DNA of 61,001 bases from Phoronis australis (GCA_002633005.1 NMRA01000547.1:1-61001); one strand, 5' to 3'; shown: positions 30,641-43,206, numbered from the stretch's first letter. Numbers and translations: made by a program. Notes: a model not told the origin generated them from the sequence alone.

Positions 30641-31640
30641 GGGTGCTTGGAAGAATGCACTGGCCTTGGCAGAGAGGGGGTTGTTGTACCTGTAAAAGCA
30701 TATTTTGCAGTTGTTTTTAATTGCACTGTAGCATACTGTCACACTGTTGCTGATGAACATTTAATTGTCATTTGAAATGCATTAATGAGTGTCTGAAATT
30801 AATCGCAAGCACCACATCCACACCCAGCTGCCGGGCTTCTGTGCCACCAGCTGGTCTAAGTACACAGTCACACACAATTCTTTCTTCAATTTTTATAAAA
30901 AAATGAAAAAATATTCAATAAAAACTATTGTTCTGACTTTGATTTGTGGCAGAGAGAAGAAATAGTGCCAAAACTTAGAAATATTTCAAAGATCTAAATT
31001 CCGCCATTTCTTTTAAATAAAACCACATTTTTCAAATTTTGTTCAGAATAGTTCCTCTCCACCTGCTGACCTATTTTGCAAAGTAAAAACTAGAAGCGAT
31101 GACCGGTTTTGACTTTTCAAGCCGATTGCATGTGCCCACCCAAAACCTGGGATTTTTGAATTAGGGACATTTAACAGACAAAGACACCAAATGCAATTTC
31201 TTGCCCTGTTTTGCACTAAACTGACTTTTGATTGAGGGAATTGGGGAAAATTGATGAATTAGCACATGAAAATAACAATAAAAGTTTAATTTAAGTTAAT
31301 TTCCTGACCCCACAAGTGGAACATGTTCTCACCAAGGCCCATTGTGTATAGGGGACATATTTATTAGAGTCGATTTGCATAACCACAAAAGTCATGAGAA
31401 CAAGAAATTTGGCAGCCAAGTTTCATTCACAACATAGCTGTTGAGTGGTGAGCACACACAATGTATTCTGAAAAGACATGCGGTGTCACTAGCAGCAGAG
31501 GGAGAAGAAAAAGCCAATTTAAAAAAGGACACAGACCCTCCAACATGGACTACTGCAGCTCCAGCATACCAAGGCAGCCCAAGGCAGCAATAGACGGTTG
31601 CAGGGCTGTGCGTCTCGAGCATGAACACTGCAGCAAAAGG
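30641..31640 (+). mobile_element. Mutator-like element, copy 3, truncated
   Basis: It opens with GTGCTTGGAAGAATGCACTGG as in copy 2 and carries a 120-bp insertion at about 30880-31000 (A/T-rich) absent from copy 2. The leader and the first 52 codons of the N-terminal block (31461 onward) follow. At about 31617 it jumps to AGCATGAACACTGCAG, which in copies 1 and 2 lies near the 3' end, so most of the coding part is deleted. It then joins a different element. Confidence 0.75.
31461..31616 (+). pseudogene. Mutator-like transposase N-terminus, copy 3
   Basis: Starts MYSEKTCGVTSSRG and follows the family to IDGCRAV, where an internal deletion takes it into unrelated codons. The match to copies 1 and 2 is nearly complete up to the breakpoint. 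Confidence 0.5.
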
Positions 31641-32700
31641 ATCACAAAAGTTTTGCTGCTCTTATGAGGAATCTGGTCTGGACTTTGAAAACAGACGCAG
31701 CGTACTAGGCAGCGGGATTGCATTGTATCTTTCCGGTACAAATCTTCTCCGACCTCAGCAGGAACCCAAACTTCTTTGTACACGTAAAAAGTGTGAATCG
31801 AAGACTAGTAAAAAGAACTCGATTAGTGTTTACTACAAGTGGCCAAGAAGCGTGCGCTGCATACTGTACCGGCTGTCGTCGACTGACATTTAGTCGGGAA
31901 CTTTCTATTCATGAAACGGGTAACATAGCATTGGCAAGAAATAAATATTGGCACTAATTTCTGAAAGTTTCTAATACCGTAAAAACTTTTGCATTATTTT
32001 TAAGAGAAATTATTTAACTAATCATAATTGGTGTTTTTTAAGTGAAAATGACCCACTGATAGTGAACACATTCGCACCCTTGCACCCCGAATCTTTCGGA
32101 AATTAGCTGTTACACAACAGTCACGCATCCACTCACCCGGCTGATCAATGAGTGACCTAGTGGTCTTACAGAAATAATTCCCGAACATTTTTAGGAGATG
32201 AGGCCAGCAAGTGCTATGTATTAAAACACGCTCCCTGCTTTACTGCTTGATTTACTTTCTTTGGTTACAATGCACACCTTACTTTGGCAAATGAACTCTG
32301 ATAACAAGCACACGCACGCTTACACACGCGTGCGCGTGCGTATGCAAACTTCAAAACAAACGTCACGTGACAACATGTGTTTTCCTCCAGAGATTCTTCT
32401 GCGGACTACAATCTAGCACTGCAGTTACTAATCCAAACTCCACAAGAACTTTTAGAGATGCTATTTGGAAAACTTAAGGATTCCAGGTAATTTGTCGAGG
32501 TGAACCTGTATTCTTATTCGAGAATTCAAGTTGCTCTATCAATGATTGCGAGACCGGCAGCTACGCATTTGTCGGCGAGATTTCGCCCTCCCGGGATTTC
32601 AGCACAATTTTTTGAAAAATGATCGTAATTTAACAACAAATTTTGATAGCATTAATGGATCACAATTTTGTAGAAAATAAATAATAATATTCTGGACTTT
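31641..32700 (+). mobile_element. Relative of the 52-kb DNA transposon, ends lost
   Basis: Collinear, in inverted orientation, with the inside of the transposon at 52091-53469. Shared stretches include GTACAC, GTGGCCAAGAAGCGYGCGCT, GGGAACTTTC, ATTCATGAAACGGGTAACAT, CATAATTGGTGTTTTTTAAG, CTTTGGCAAATGAACTCTGAT and GGGATTTCAGCACAATTTT. The terminal repeats of that element are not found here, so this is an internally derived or truncated copy. It contains a CA/CG-rich tract with GCGTGCGCGTGCGT at 32310-32345. No intact transposase. Confidence 0.7.
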
Positions 32701-34600
32701 GTCTTAGCACTTTAATGCATAGTGTGCGTTAAGTGAGTCGACAGAACAGGTGATTGTGTAGAGGAATTGTACGCAAAATTGCTCAGGTGGCTTGGTTCTG
32801 TCAAGGAAAAACAAGATTTTTCACCACCCTCCGCCGTGGAGTATTTGTTGCCGTTTCTTTTAAGGGAAATAATATTTTGCAGTTTCCTAGATACATTTTC
32901 TTGCCGCCCTCAAAATGAGCGCTGTATACTTTATGCCACAAAATCGCAAAGAATTTAAAAAATCTGCCTTTGCTACCAGAGCTACCAATGTTTCTGACCC
33001 ATCTTTTATGCAGTTCTTGATCCTTGGAAACAGGCAGTAATTAAATTCTTTATCTCACTAACTGTTATTATAGCAGCCAGGCACACAACATGTATAACCT
33101 CCCTGTGGCCGGTTCGCCCCCACGCTTGCCGACGTCCTTGTTTACTGAATAATACCACATTAACCACAATGCAACAGTCTGACCCATTTCCAATATGGCA
33201 GCGTTGCAACTCCGTTATTGGCCTGCTTGTTGTCGTACGGGACGAAAGACTGTGCTGGGCAGTTAACAAAGGAGCCAGATGTTATTGCACGCTAAGAACC
33301 CCTCAAGTCTGGAAAAGTTGCTAAACCACAGAACGCCGTCATGAGTTTTATGAAAATGCATCAATGAACTCTGAAGATAAATAGGAAAACAAAAAAATAA
33401 AATTGTCACAAGAGGGTACACCAATCGTTGGATTGGTCAAAAACCATTGAAATGCATTCACGACTACATTGCGATTAGTTCAATGACAACACTGTCACCT
33501 ACAGTTTACTTCGATGTCTGTTAATTACCAAAGCCAATATGAATGCAAAAATCAACTTGTCATTAACATAAGACGACCACGTTCCATGTGGTCAAAAACT
33601 TCTTTTTTTAACTTTTGATTTGCCTGATGGCTTTTTTTGCTTAATTATTTTGGCAGCTGACATAATACCCCTAGAGTCTAATAGTAGTATCGATTGTTGA
33701 GCAGGTGCTTTGAACAACAGCGTTGTTGACTTTAAACTCAAAATGAAATATACAATGTATATAAAATGTTACATTGTTTATTAAAGTGTTAAATATGAAG
33801 ACCTGTCACTCATTAGCAGTGTTTAGTTGCCTAAGTTCAAAGTATTCAGTAAGAAGACCTGTCAATCATTAGCACCTGCTTGGTTGCTTAAGTGTCCAGG
33901 GGAAGCAAATCTTTACACAATCAAGTGCTTCCCTTAAAAATACGACGCGAATTGGCGGAGTCTTGTATGATCTGTCTTTTCTCTCAAGAAACTCGCCCTA
34001 CTAAACGCACGCCTACCTGTAGGAATACCTTAGTTCTAAGAGATGACCAGCAGCGACCGAGGTACGTAAAAACCCAATTACACTCAGGATCACGACGCTG
34101 TCGAAGTCTGTTACTTCAATCTGCAGACGTATATTTTAACTCATATGCTTGAAGTCCGACGTCAGTGTAGCTCCGTGGGGGTAAAATCGTTTCTCCGTGC
34201 AGTAAGCACCAACTCCAGACTTTTCAAAAATTTCGATCTTAACCGCCCATGCTTGGCTTACAGTCCACCCCGTTTTTTAAGATTACCAATTTAAGGGCCC
34301 TGGGTGGTAACGCGGACGAGTACGGTAAGTAACAAGGCCAGCACAGCTACAACATTTCTTATCATAGGATGGGAATCACAAAAGTAATTGTCAATTTGAA
34401 AAAATGAAAGGTCAGCGGCATAATCAAGCCAAATTTTCTGCAGACAAACTACACTTAAGTGAAAATTCAACAGTTGACAGAGAAAAAGTAAAAGGCTAAC
34501 AAACTTAGTTCAGCTACTTTGTATGTTTAAGGATAACATGCAAAAAGTCACCTTTCTGTTTAAGAGCAAAAGCTCTAAATGAATCACTATCATAGTAGTG
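32701..34600. other. Sparse region with small repeat fragments
   Basis: 33325-33460 is a fragment of the ~450-bp modular repeat (CATCAATGAACTCTGAAGAT, AAAATTGTCACAAGAGGG). A tandem pair of about 58 bp (GAAGACCTGTCAMTCATTAGCA) lies at 33796-33895. 34395-34545 is related to 60545-60630 (AAATGAAAGGTCAGC, CTGCAGACAAA, ACTTTGTATGTTTAA). No protein-coding family recognised. Confidence 0.5.
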
Positions 34601-36800
34601 AGAGGACTTGAGATCACCATATGTTATTCAATACATCCAAGTAGTGAAATATGGTATTTCACTTGTTAAATATATTTATGGGAGCATATGGACCCGTCTT
34701 ACTCCTTTTCCCCCTCATCTCAGTCTATTCTATTATTCCCTCGTGCAGGACTACAAGTCGTTTTCCCAGCCTTCGCATTGGTCTGCTGTTATCACGTGCC
34801 TCAAGTTTGGTCAGCTCTTGGCTCTTATAGGCCGATGATTGTCACGTGTCTTTAGGGGCGTTTTTCTTTGTTATTGTAACCTCGCTTTCAGTTCACTTTG
34901 TTCCAGCCACATTGCTGTATGTCTCACCCTCTTCCTCACAGTTTTCGTCTTTCTCTCGTACTTCCACGTGGCCAGCGGTTTTTATTGCCCATCTTGCCAG
35001 AGATTACCTATTATAAGTTATTTACATGACTTGTATTCATTTTATTGTAATTGTACTAGTCATATTAAAGTCCTTGTCTCACGCGTTGTTAACCCTTATT
35101 ACATGGTTAGAAGATGTTATAAGGATCCAAGAAGTACCAACCCCATAACTAATACACGATCCGTACTCGAAAACAGTTTAAATGAACGCGCCACTCACGA
35201 TTCGCACCCGAAGAAACACCGCCATTTTGAACTTGCCGCGAACCCGGAAGTACAATTCATTCAGGAACCCAGGCCGAGAAAACGCCGTCAGTGCGACTGG
35301 AGCAGTGCCTGTACTGTTACCAGCCAGCAAACGGGGATAAAATGATCGACAGCGCGCCTTAATTTTAATAAAATCAAACTACAGACAATTTTATCGAATT
35401 TGCTGAAGAAATGTGGCGAATAAATTTTGACAGAAATTATTTTGCCAGACTCGGGACCGCAGCCTATCGGACCCGGTGCGGATCGAGACCAGACACTGGC
35501 GAACGGTAAATGCATGCGGTTGCAAGCTGTTTTGTCGAAGTAAAATAGTCAAATCATAAATGCTGCATATATTCAAGGGTAGTTTCAGACACTTGCATGA
35601 AATTACGGGCTGGTTAGTCCTGTGTCACACTGCCGCGGCAGACCTTAGTTAGCCTCAGTCACCAGCTACCAGTGAAGACTATAGTCAAAATACAGCTTGT
35701 TAGTAGGCCTATACAGCTTTGCGCCAAGACTACCCTTAGGCCTAACTGGTCGCTGGCCACAAACACAAAAAACACGAAAATTGAACAAAGTTTCTTTTTT
35801 GTAGCAACGTTTGTCAAAATGTATCAACGTTAAATCTTCACAAATTACAAAGTAGCCGATTGAACATGCCTTTCAGTTCAGCAAAAGTCGACATTGTAGG
35901 TGCCGCCAGAAATGAGACGAAGTCCAACGGGAATTGTGAGCACATTTATCACTTAATGAGTAACAACTGCGAGGCTGAAATTTGGTGAACACTGCTAAAT
36001 CGTGCAGAATAGTAAGTAAAGATATGTCTAACTAAATTTCACCGTAATTTGTTGGCGAAAACAATTTACACAAAGTTTTAAACTCGTAACTCATCCCGCT
36101 GTCCTCCAATATGGCCGACGCGATCCAAACAAAGTGACCCAAATTTCGCCACAAAACTTGCAATAACTTTACAGTGCTTGCCCCGATTTTGATACTTTTT
36201 CGATTTTTACTGAGTAGAATGTACTACCTTTCCGATGATAGCAAAGTACTTTTTCAAAACGAGGAAAAAAATAAAACCGAAAAAAATTTGGTTCGACCCA
36301 TATTGGTTCCTAGGTTCGACCGGCCTACGTAAGGAACTAAACACCAATGCTATTTTAACATACTAAGTACGCGTAACATTCCAAAAAAAATCAACGACCA
36401 CTAACTACAAACTATAAATACACTACATATGCAAACGAATCACGATATATTACTAATAAAACAAAATAATGAAGACTTTTCGAGCAAGCCATAGCACATT
36501 CAGTTACAAGGAAAAAATGGCGGCGTTCAGGACAAGTTCCTGAACTGATGAGCCGGAAATGTGGGTACGGAAATAACCGATGACAACCGGTAATCATACG
36601 CTCAGAGAAAAGGGTCAAATACGGTTGAAAAATCGCTTTTGGCAAGAAAGGCGAAAAGAATGTAAAGAAAGGATGTCGAAAATAAGATTTTATGTAGTAA
36701 GTATTTTCGGATACTAGAACCACATGGGCAGTTTGCAACAAGGACTTTAAATGACCTTATATCGCCTACCTCGGTCTCCTTTTCATCTCTGGTAACGAGC
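34601..36800. other. Unassigned, possibly promoter-bearing DNA
   Basis: An open frame of 80 residues from ATG at 35104 ends at 35345 and is basic, with no family resemblance. Just before it, TATTAAAGTCCTTGTCTCAC and ...TTATTACATGG have an LTR-end flavour, but no partner LTR is present. Several ATGGCGG or ATGGCCG motifs (minus strand near 35219, plus near 36109 and 36507) resemble YY1-type sites found at animal promoters. A short minus-strand open stretch with a GTAGGC donor lies at 36770-36811. Confidence 0.25.
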
Positions 36801-37045
36801 TTGCGACGCACGTATCATTTATCTATTATTCGGGACATATGTCGATCATAAAAAGTGTTTGCTGCAACAAAGATATGGCAAACAACACTGGTAGGTGTCT
36901 AAGTGATACAAGCATGTCAATGGATATTTTCCCTAGGAGAGAATCATACTATAACACACAGCGCAGGCCAATGAAAAGTCAGAGAACCACTGACTACTTG
37001 GACAGGTCTTACCCAACAGGAGAGTCATGAAATCTGTGAAATTCA

Positions 37046-37047
<2 letters not shown>

Positions 37048-37095
<48 letters not shown>

Positions 37096-37106
37096 ATATG
37101 TATATG
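37048..37106. repeat. (TA)n / (TATATG)n microsatellite
   Basis: An uninterrupted TA run to about 37083 continues as TATGTATATATGTATATATG. Likely polymorphic in length. Confidence 0.95.
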
Positions 37107-38249
37107 TATTACTTTGTATGTTAGTGTGACAGTATTATTGATATTATTTCTTTGCTAGCCAATTGTTTGTGTTTATAGAAACTTGTTTTGGCTGTTAGCT
37201 GAGTCAGAGACCAACCCATCCAGTGCATCCACACATTTTGATGATCTCTGTAGTAAACAAGATTGCATAATGGTCATTCACAGAATCATTGTATAAGCCT
37301 AAAGACAGCTGACCATTACCATATAGGGCAAACACAACAGAATAGTTCAGATGATTGTTGTGAAAGCAGAGTTGGCTTCCCGTTATTTCCTGTAGAATAT
37401 TGAATCATAAAGTTTAGTGCATGCAACCCACATATTTGTAACTTGTATATAAATCCATTCACTTGTCTAATAAAGACAGTCCTCATCTTGCTACTGCCAG
37501 TTGCTTTACTAGTGTAATTGAGTGTTCCACACTTAGTTACTGAATACAACCATCTCACTGACGGATGGAGACAGTCCACAACACAACACAATGCTGCTAC
37601 TAAGTCGAGTTATTCTACTATTCTACTACAGAGACCAAGGGCTCATTCAATCAACAAATACAAGAGAAATGCCACAGTGATTGACAACTCAATGAACAGA
37701 AGTTGCAAATGGGGAAAATGTAACTAGAACTCAGCCACAAGTACATGAAGACATGCTTCCGTTCATCAGCTCAACTGGATATCTCTGGAAAATAGAAGAC
37801 ATGACATGAAACTTGCTTCACTCTAAAAAACTATTAATGGTGTAGTTGCAATCAACTCTGCTGATTACTTAAAGGAGCTTGCCAACCAAAAAACAAGTAA
37901 CCTATTTTGTACCAATTTAGTAGAACTACTCGATAACAGCACATTCGGTTGTGTTACCTGACACCTGATGGCGGAGGTGTTGAAATTATCCAATGACGTC
38001 GTTGGTTTCACACGCTAGTCTGTTCAGCAGTTCACAACACGGGTTACTGGTGTAAGCGTATCGCTTGAATTCATCGTTTAACAAAAATAAATCACCAAAC
38101 TTCGATGTAAAACCCTTTGTGGTGTGGTGTCTTAGACACAGGGTTAGATGTGTAGTTAGTGTAGCTTAGTGTAGTTAGTGCTTGCACTTTCTAGCTTTCA
38201 GCTTCTACGACCACCTAGTCCTCTGAGACGAATTAGGAAGGCATATGTA
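37107..38249. other. No recognisable feature
   Basis: Between a microsatellite and the LINE. Short open frames (for example 37518-37727) have no resemblance I can name. The last 250 bp (GTTAGTGTAGCTTAGTGTAG near 38155) may already belong to the LINE leader, but there is no second copy to prove it. Confidence 0.35.
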
Positions 38250-38956
38250 AGACCCGCCTTGGTGGCCTTTAACTACCTCTAATGAAGACTCTTGCAGTAC
38301 CTCCTCGTGGTACACCATGGTAACTGGGCACCCTGTGGCCCCAGGCTAAATTTTGCAAGGGATCTCGGAAGAGGTTAGGCTCTTAAAGGTGCAACGTGCA
38401 TGACCCATCGGTGTATGGATATGCTCTGGCATTCACCAATCTAACTCCCAGCTATGGGCAAATAGCACCCTTCATTGGTTGGGCTCAAGACTTACTGCCT
38501 TGTCCTGTAAAATACTAGCTTTTTGTGGCTGAGCGGACGTGGTGCCTTTCAGATGCTCTCCACATCCCTGGCACTCAACGGTCAGAAGAACTGCAGAGAG
38601 CTGCAGGTGGAGCCGACCCTCCCATCAGAGCGGACAAAGTGTCTGTTGGATACCTTACTTGTCCTACGCACTCAACGTTCAGGAGACGACGGATTGTCTT
38701 CTTGGTCAGGGGTCCGGGAGAGGTCACTCCCGGCTGCCACATTGTGTCAGTGAACATACCGGTGCGTGGCACTTTACCGATTCTAAGCCATCACCTCATC
38801 GGCGTCGGGTGGGCGTCAGGGGCCACGCATGACGGTGGGAGGGGTTCTTTAACCCTTATTGGTCAGTTGCTGCTCGCCTTAAGCCTGGCAGCCCCAGGCC
38901 AATAGGGAACTGACCCGCCGCGGTTAGCCTGCCCCTTTGGGCGTAGGGGGCTTTGA
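38250..38956 (+). other. LINE leader with nested hairpins
   Basis: This part is GC-rich relative to the window. Three frames are open between 38525 and 38905, but none shows a nucleocapsid-type zinc knuckle, so an ORF1 product cannot be claimed. GGTCAGTT (38861-38868) pairs perfectly with AACTGACC (38908-38915), and inside it GCCTGG pairs with CCAGGC (38883-38899). The stem lies some 40 bp upstream of the endonuclease frame and could influence its translation. Confidence 0.5.
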
Positions 38957-40180
38957 GGTTGTTACAACCTCGACAGGCTTATCGGTACTCCATCGCCTGC
39001 TTCAAGACTTATTACAGAAGTAAACGTCCATACGGATGCTGGACGGCGCGACTGGGAAAGTGCTGCCGGACAGAACATCCGCCGTGGCGCCAGAAAGCGC
39101 GGACCTAGAAAGAAACGCAGAGGTAAAAGAGCTGGCAAACGAGCCAGACAACTCAAGTACGAAAGACTTCAACTCAACCATCTCAGGATTGGTTACTGTA
39201 ATATACGTGGCATACGTGGCAGCAAGCATATACTGGATAAAATCTGTGCGGGCTACCACATTCTCCTGTTCCAAAAAACCAAACTCGAGGACCTATCAGA
39301 CTTTGAACTCGAAGGTTTAATTTTTTCTAAAGAGGACATCACCAATGGCCTGGCGTACGCAATGAACAAAGACAGCCACACCATGGTAGAGCTTATGAAT
39401 ACTCACAGTTTCACTACCACTGACAGGCAACTACAGATTATAAGTGTCACTGATCCTGGTTTCCGCGACCCATTCACACTAGTCAATCTGTATATACGGG
39501 GAAACTCCTCCCCTAGTTGCGACCATTGGAATTTTCTTCACAATCTGCTTCAAATCTATCCAGACATTCTCATTGTTGGTGACTTTAATGCTCATCATTC
39601 CAGCTGGGATGTCTACGGTGTGAACCCAAATGGTAAAGGTCTCGCCAAATGCCTTCCAGAACTAGATTTATACATTCTCAACTCTGGTGAACCCACTAGG
39701 ATGGCTGAGAGACCGGGTGACAAGGACTCGTGCATTGACCTTGCTCTGAGCAGCGGCAATCTTCGCGATCGTGCTGAGTGGCGCAGGAGTTTTCAAGCTG
39801 GAAGCTATCACTACTTGTGTGAAGTTCAACTACACCACCACTTAAAGGCTCCAGTAACGACTTATAATGGCCCTACAATAATACCGAAGGGGATAAAATC
39901 TGGAAATCAGTGTGCAGACACGCCAAAAGTTTACATAAGCACGTATGCCACCACAGGAGGCAGAACCCCCCTACTTGTTGGAATAAAGATGTTGACACTG
40001 CCTGGGCCAACAAGCGCTCCAAAGAGCGGGATTTTGATCGTGCACGTCAAAACTGCACACCAGAAGAGTTCACGGTCGTCAGAACAGCCAGAAACAGGGC
40101 CACTGCCCTGTTCAAACGCTCAGCATCCGAGACTGCCAATCGTCGATGGGATGAGCTTTGCAGCCGATCCAACTTGACAG
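38957..40180 (+). pseudogene. LINE endonuclease domain
   Basis: The frame is open from a TGA at about 38954 and has no obvious ATG before 39362, suggesting that translation entered by reinitiation or frameshift in the active element. It begins with a strongly basic stretch (RKRGPRKKRRGKRAGKRAR), then IGYCNIRGIRGSK and ILLFQKTKLED, the usual N-terminal strands. IVGDFNAHHSSWD, the catalytic D-x-N-x-H block, follows near 39577. The final catalytic motif, S-D-H in active enzymes, reads GSYHYL near 39802, so the aspartate is lost. Frame is lost near 39895 and continues in the next feature. Confidence 0.8.
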
Positions 40181-40466
40181 CTACAGATTTCTGGCACTTC
40201 CATCGTAACATGGACAAGAGACGTGCTCCTCCCAGATCCATCCTACTGAATGTAAGCAACACCATTCTCAGAAATGACAGGGAACAGGGTGAGGCTTTTC
40301 TCCTGCATTTCATCCAGCAAAGTGACCACAGTGATGAATCTGAAAGAAACCTCCTCATCCAACAACTAGATGGACTTTGCAAGACAGCTGAACAGGACAG
40401 TCAATTCTCTACAGCAGAGGTTGCGGATGCTATCAAATCTTGCAAAGAGGGTGCCCCTGGCCCCGA
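39896..40466 (+). pseudogene. LINE region between endonuclease and RT
   Basis: After a frameshift near 39895 the frame reads a basic helical linker. It passes through VDTAWANKRSKERDFDRARQ and RNRATALFKRSASETANRRW to VADAIKSCKEGAPGPDE. The last residues are the RT-0/1 entry motif (K-x-G-x-A-PGPDG in the family). A second frameshift at about 40467 loses the final glycine and continues into RT. Confidence 0.75.
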
Positions 40467-42694
40467 TGAGAGTCCTGACACTCAAGTCTTTGCCTGACTT
40501 TCTGCTGGCCAAGCTTGTGAAGTCCTACAACATCAGTTTGGCCACTGGAATCATCCCTCACATCTGGACAGATGCCTTCTTAATTCCTGTACCAAAACTT
40601 GGAAAAGATCATCGTGCACTCAAGGGATGTCGCATCATAGTGATGCAGAACGTCATTGGAAAAATCCCTGAAAGAATCATGGCGCAAAGAATCACCAAGT
40701 TAATTGAACCCTGGCTCCTTCCAGGAATGGGTGCTTATCGACCTGGTAGAGATTCATGGGCCAATGCAGCTTCTGTTGCAGATGAGATATGGCAAGGTTT
40801 TGAAAACAAAGAAAACACTCTACTCGTTGGTCTTGATCTAGAAGATGCATACAATTCTGTTCAACTTCCAAAACTTGCGGATGGCATGCTTCATCTCGGT
40901 ATTCCTGTACGATGCATTAGATGGGTGATGAGTGCCCTCAACAGCCGGCGATGCATGCTAAAACATCGCACTTGGCGTTCAGAATGGGTATCTGTCAACA
41001 CAGGCTTACCCCAAGGTTCACCTCTGTCCCCAGTGCTGTTCAATATGTACACCCTCCCACTCGCCAGACTGAACCGCGCTGACTGCCGACTTCGCACCTT
41101 TGCAGACGACATGCTGCTGTCATCGCAAGGACAAACACATCATGAAATTCTCCACAAAGCACAGTCTTCATTGATGAAAATCTGCGAGTTTTGTGCTACC
41201 AGCGGAATGAGCAGCAATGGAGACAAATGTGAAGCTCTCTTCTGTACTCTGGACAATCGCCTCAGTGTTGATGATTTCCCTTGCCCTACCTACGATGGGA
41301 AGTTGATTGCAACATCTGACCACATGCGTCACTTGGGTGTAGAACTTGACCGCAGGCTCAACTTCACAACTCAAGTTAACAGTATGATCAGCCGTGCTAA
41401 CACAGGAATCAATGCCCTTAGGGCTGCGGCTGGTCGGAAGGCCGAGGAAAGGCACCTCGTCATGCTTTATAAAGCCCTGGTCACTTCGGTCTTCGATTAC
41501 GCTCTCCCCATGATCAACATCAGTAAAAATCAAATCAACAGACTTGAGAGGCTCCAGAACATTGGTCTTCGCGTCATCACTGGATGCACGAGATCTACGT
41601 CAGTCACAGCATTACGTTACCTTGTCGTTATTCCCAGCATTGCAGACAGACAATCCCTTCTACAAGGTATTACTGTAGCTAAGGCTGTTCAAAGCCCCTT
41701 CCATCCATTACACAGTCAAGTGAAGACTGCACTTGACAGGTGCGTGAACCCCGTCCCTGCAACAGAAACTTATGGACTTCGTCCTAGACCTTTTCGCAAT
41801 GCCTCCCACCAAAGACTTAGCAGGTACTCGTGGACTGTCGCTGCTGTTAATGCAACCATGGGTCTCATCGGCGAACACTTGATCGCGCAAGATGCTGCTT
41901 GGCTGCCAGTACAAGAACTTGGTGAGGAACCAAATGTCATCATTGCTTTCAACAGGGAAGCTCGGAAATGGCCTCCTGGAGTAGCCCAAGCATTGTGCCG
42001 TCAGCAATGGCGTGATCTTGGCGGTATTAATGCCATCATTGTAGCAACTGATGGATCCTTCGATGGTGAAACTAATCGTACGGGATGGGGTTATCAAATA
42101 CACTGTGGTAACAACGTCATTGCAGAAGGTAGTGGCTGCCACCATGTATACACAAGCAGTACGCGGATGGAGTTTGAGGCTATACAACGTGCCCTAACCA
42201 AGCTGTCACTCCTAGACCTGGAGAATCACACCATTATCTTTGCCACTGATTCCATGGCTGTGTTGATGAAACTTCAATCTGGAAACCTCCCAGCCAACTG
42301 GGGTGTCTTCCGATCACGCCACCCTCATCATGTAGTGATCTGGTCTTTCGTACCTGGCCACGCCGGTGTCTTGATTAATGAGCGTGCAGATTACCTCGCT
42401 GGCTCATGCACCACCAACCAACCCCTCTACTTATATTCGGCTGACGTTAAGCTGCTGGCCCGCAAACACAACCTCGATCAGACTGCATCCCAACTGGCTG
42501 AATTCAATGATGGCAGCCGCCTGCTCGAAGCCGGTATTATTTATGGCCATGCTGCGAAGAGTCACAAGAAGAGCCGTGCCCGAGTGCTGTCTAATCAAAT
42601 GCTTACAGGTAACGTCAGCCCTGGAGTTCTGCGCCTTCTGCTGTCACGGGGATGGTCTGGGGAGGGGATTTATGCACCAGCATATCCCCAATGA
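40467..42694 (+). pseudogene. LINE reverse transcriptase and RNase H
   Basis: This long open frame covers about 740 residues. RT motifs in order are IPVPKLGKDH, GCRIIVMQNVIGKI, GAYRPGRDSW, LLVGLDLEDAYNSV (motif A), GLPQGSPLSPVLFNMYTLPL and TFADDMLL (catalytic FADD near 41099). The RNase H domain starts IIVATDGSFDG near 42040, then STRMEFEAIQRAL, FATDSMAVL and VPGHAGVLINERADYLAG, so D, E, D and the late H/D are all present. Both enzyme active sites look intact, unlike the endonuclease. The stop at 42692 lies only 15 bp before the terminal repeats. Confidence 0.85.
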
Positions 42695-42727
42695 TCCTGT
42701 CCGTGACAGGTATTACAGGTATTACAG

Positions 42728-42954
42728 ATGTACAACCCTTAAAAATACATCGAGTCCTTTGTATTATTTCGCTGTTACGGATTTAATAGTATTTGGACAC
42801 ACCGTAGCCTGCAAAGTTCGGCAGACCAATTTACCAAGGTCCGTAGCAGGAGTTTGGGATCTGTTTGGAGATAAATTCGAAGTATTGTTCCGTGAAATAC
42901 ACACAGGAGAACCTATATCTGTGTTGTTTAGATTTGTGATTTTTAAGTTCTAAA
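42728..42954. other. Unassigned sequence after the LINE
   Basis: No family recognised. The open frame crossing this stretch is an extension from inside the LINE in another frame. Confidence 0.4.
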
Positions 42955-43206
42955 CAACAAAACGCTTGTTATCCCAGCCAATGGCTCGGAACCCGATCAC
43001 GCCTGTCGCAGCTGGGCTGACTCGTTGTCCCGGCCAGTGGCTCGGAACCCGATCAGGCCAGTGCAAATCTACTTACTCCTCGGGGCCGCGAATTCAGATT
43101 CCCCTTTGGCCACAGAATCGTCAGGGCAGAAGTTGTACAATGACAATCATTATTTGAATAATGAATAGGTAAATAAAGATTCACCTAACACCTGGCCGTG
43201 GGATAG
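42955..43206 (+). repeat. Interspersed repeat B, copy 1
   Basis: Collinear with 50780-51140: GCTCGGAAYCCGATCACGCC, GCAAATCTACTTACT, GGGCAGAAGTTGTACA, AATAGAGATT or its variant, and CCTAACAYCTG. This copy has an internal duplication of the CCAGYGGCTCGGAACCCGAT part (about 42978 and 43034). The Gypsy LTR begins at its right edge. Confidence 0.75.

Larger units (their letters stand above)
38250..42727 (+). mobile_element. I-superfamily LINE with endonuclease, RT and RNase H
   Basis: The order is GC-rich leader, apurinic-type endonuclease, reverse transcriptase and RNase H in one long region, then a 3' end right after pol with two tandem GTATTACAG units (42710-42727). An RNase H domain after RT places it in the I group in the wide sense (I, R1, Ingi, Outcast, Nimb and relatives). 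The left edge is set by the change in base composition near 38250. A possible target duplication, ATGTA, flanks it (about 38245 and 42728) but is too short to trust. Frameshifts disable it. Confidence 0.8.

Noticed and set aside
33796-33895. Two short repeats with GAAGACCTGTCA, considered as a CRISPR-like array
   Set aside because: Only two imperfect units with a eukaryotic context. This is a local duplication.
34839-35345. 168-residue open frame with a hydrophobic N-terminal half
   Set aside because: The upper half has no ATG and a composition expected of AT-rich non-coding DNA. The LTR-like end near 35101 has no partner. No family resemblance.
38240-42732. ATGTA as a target duplication of the I-type LINE
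   Set aside because: Five bases next to an uncertain left edge can easily match by chance.
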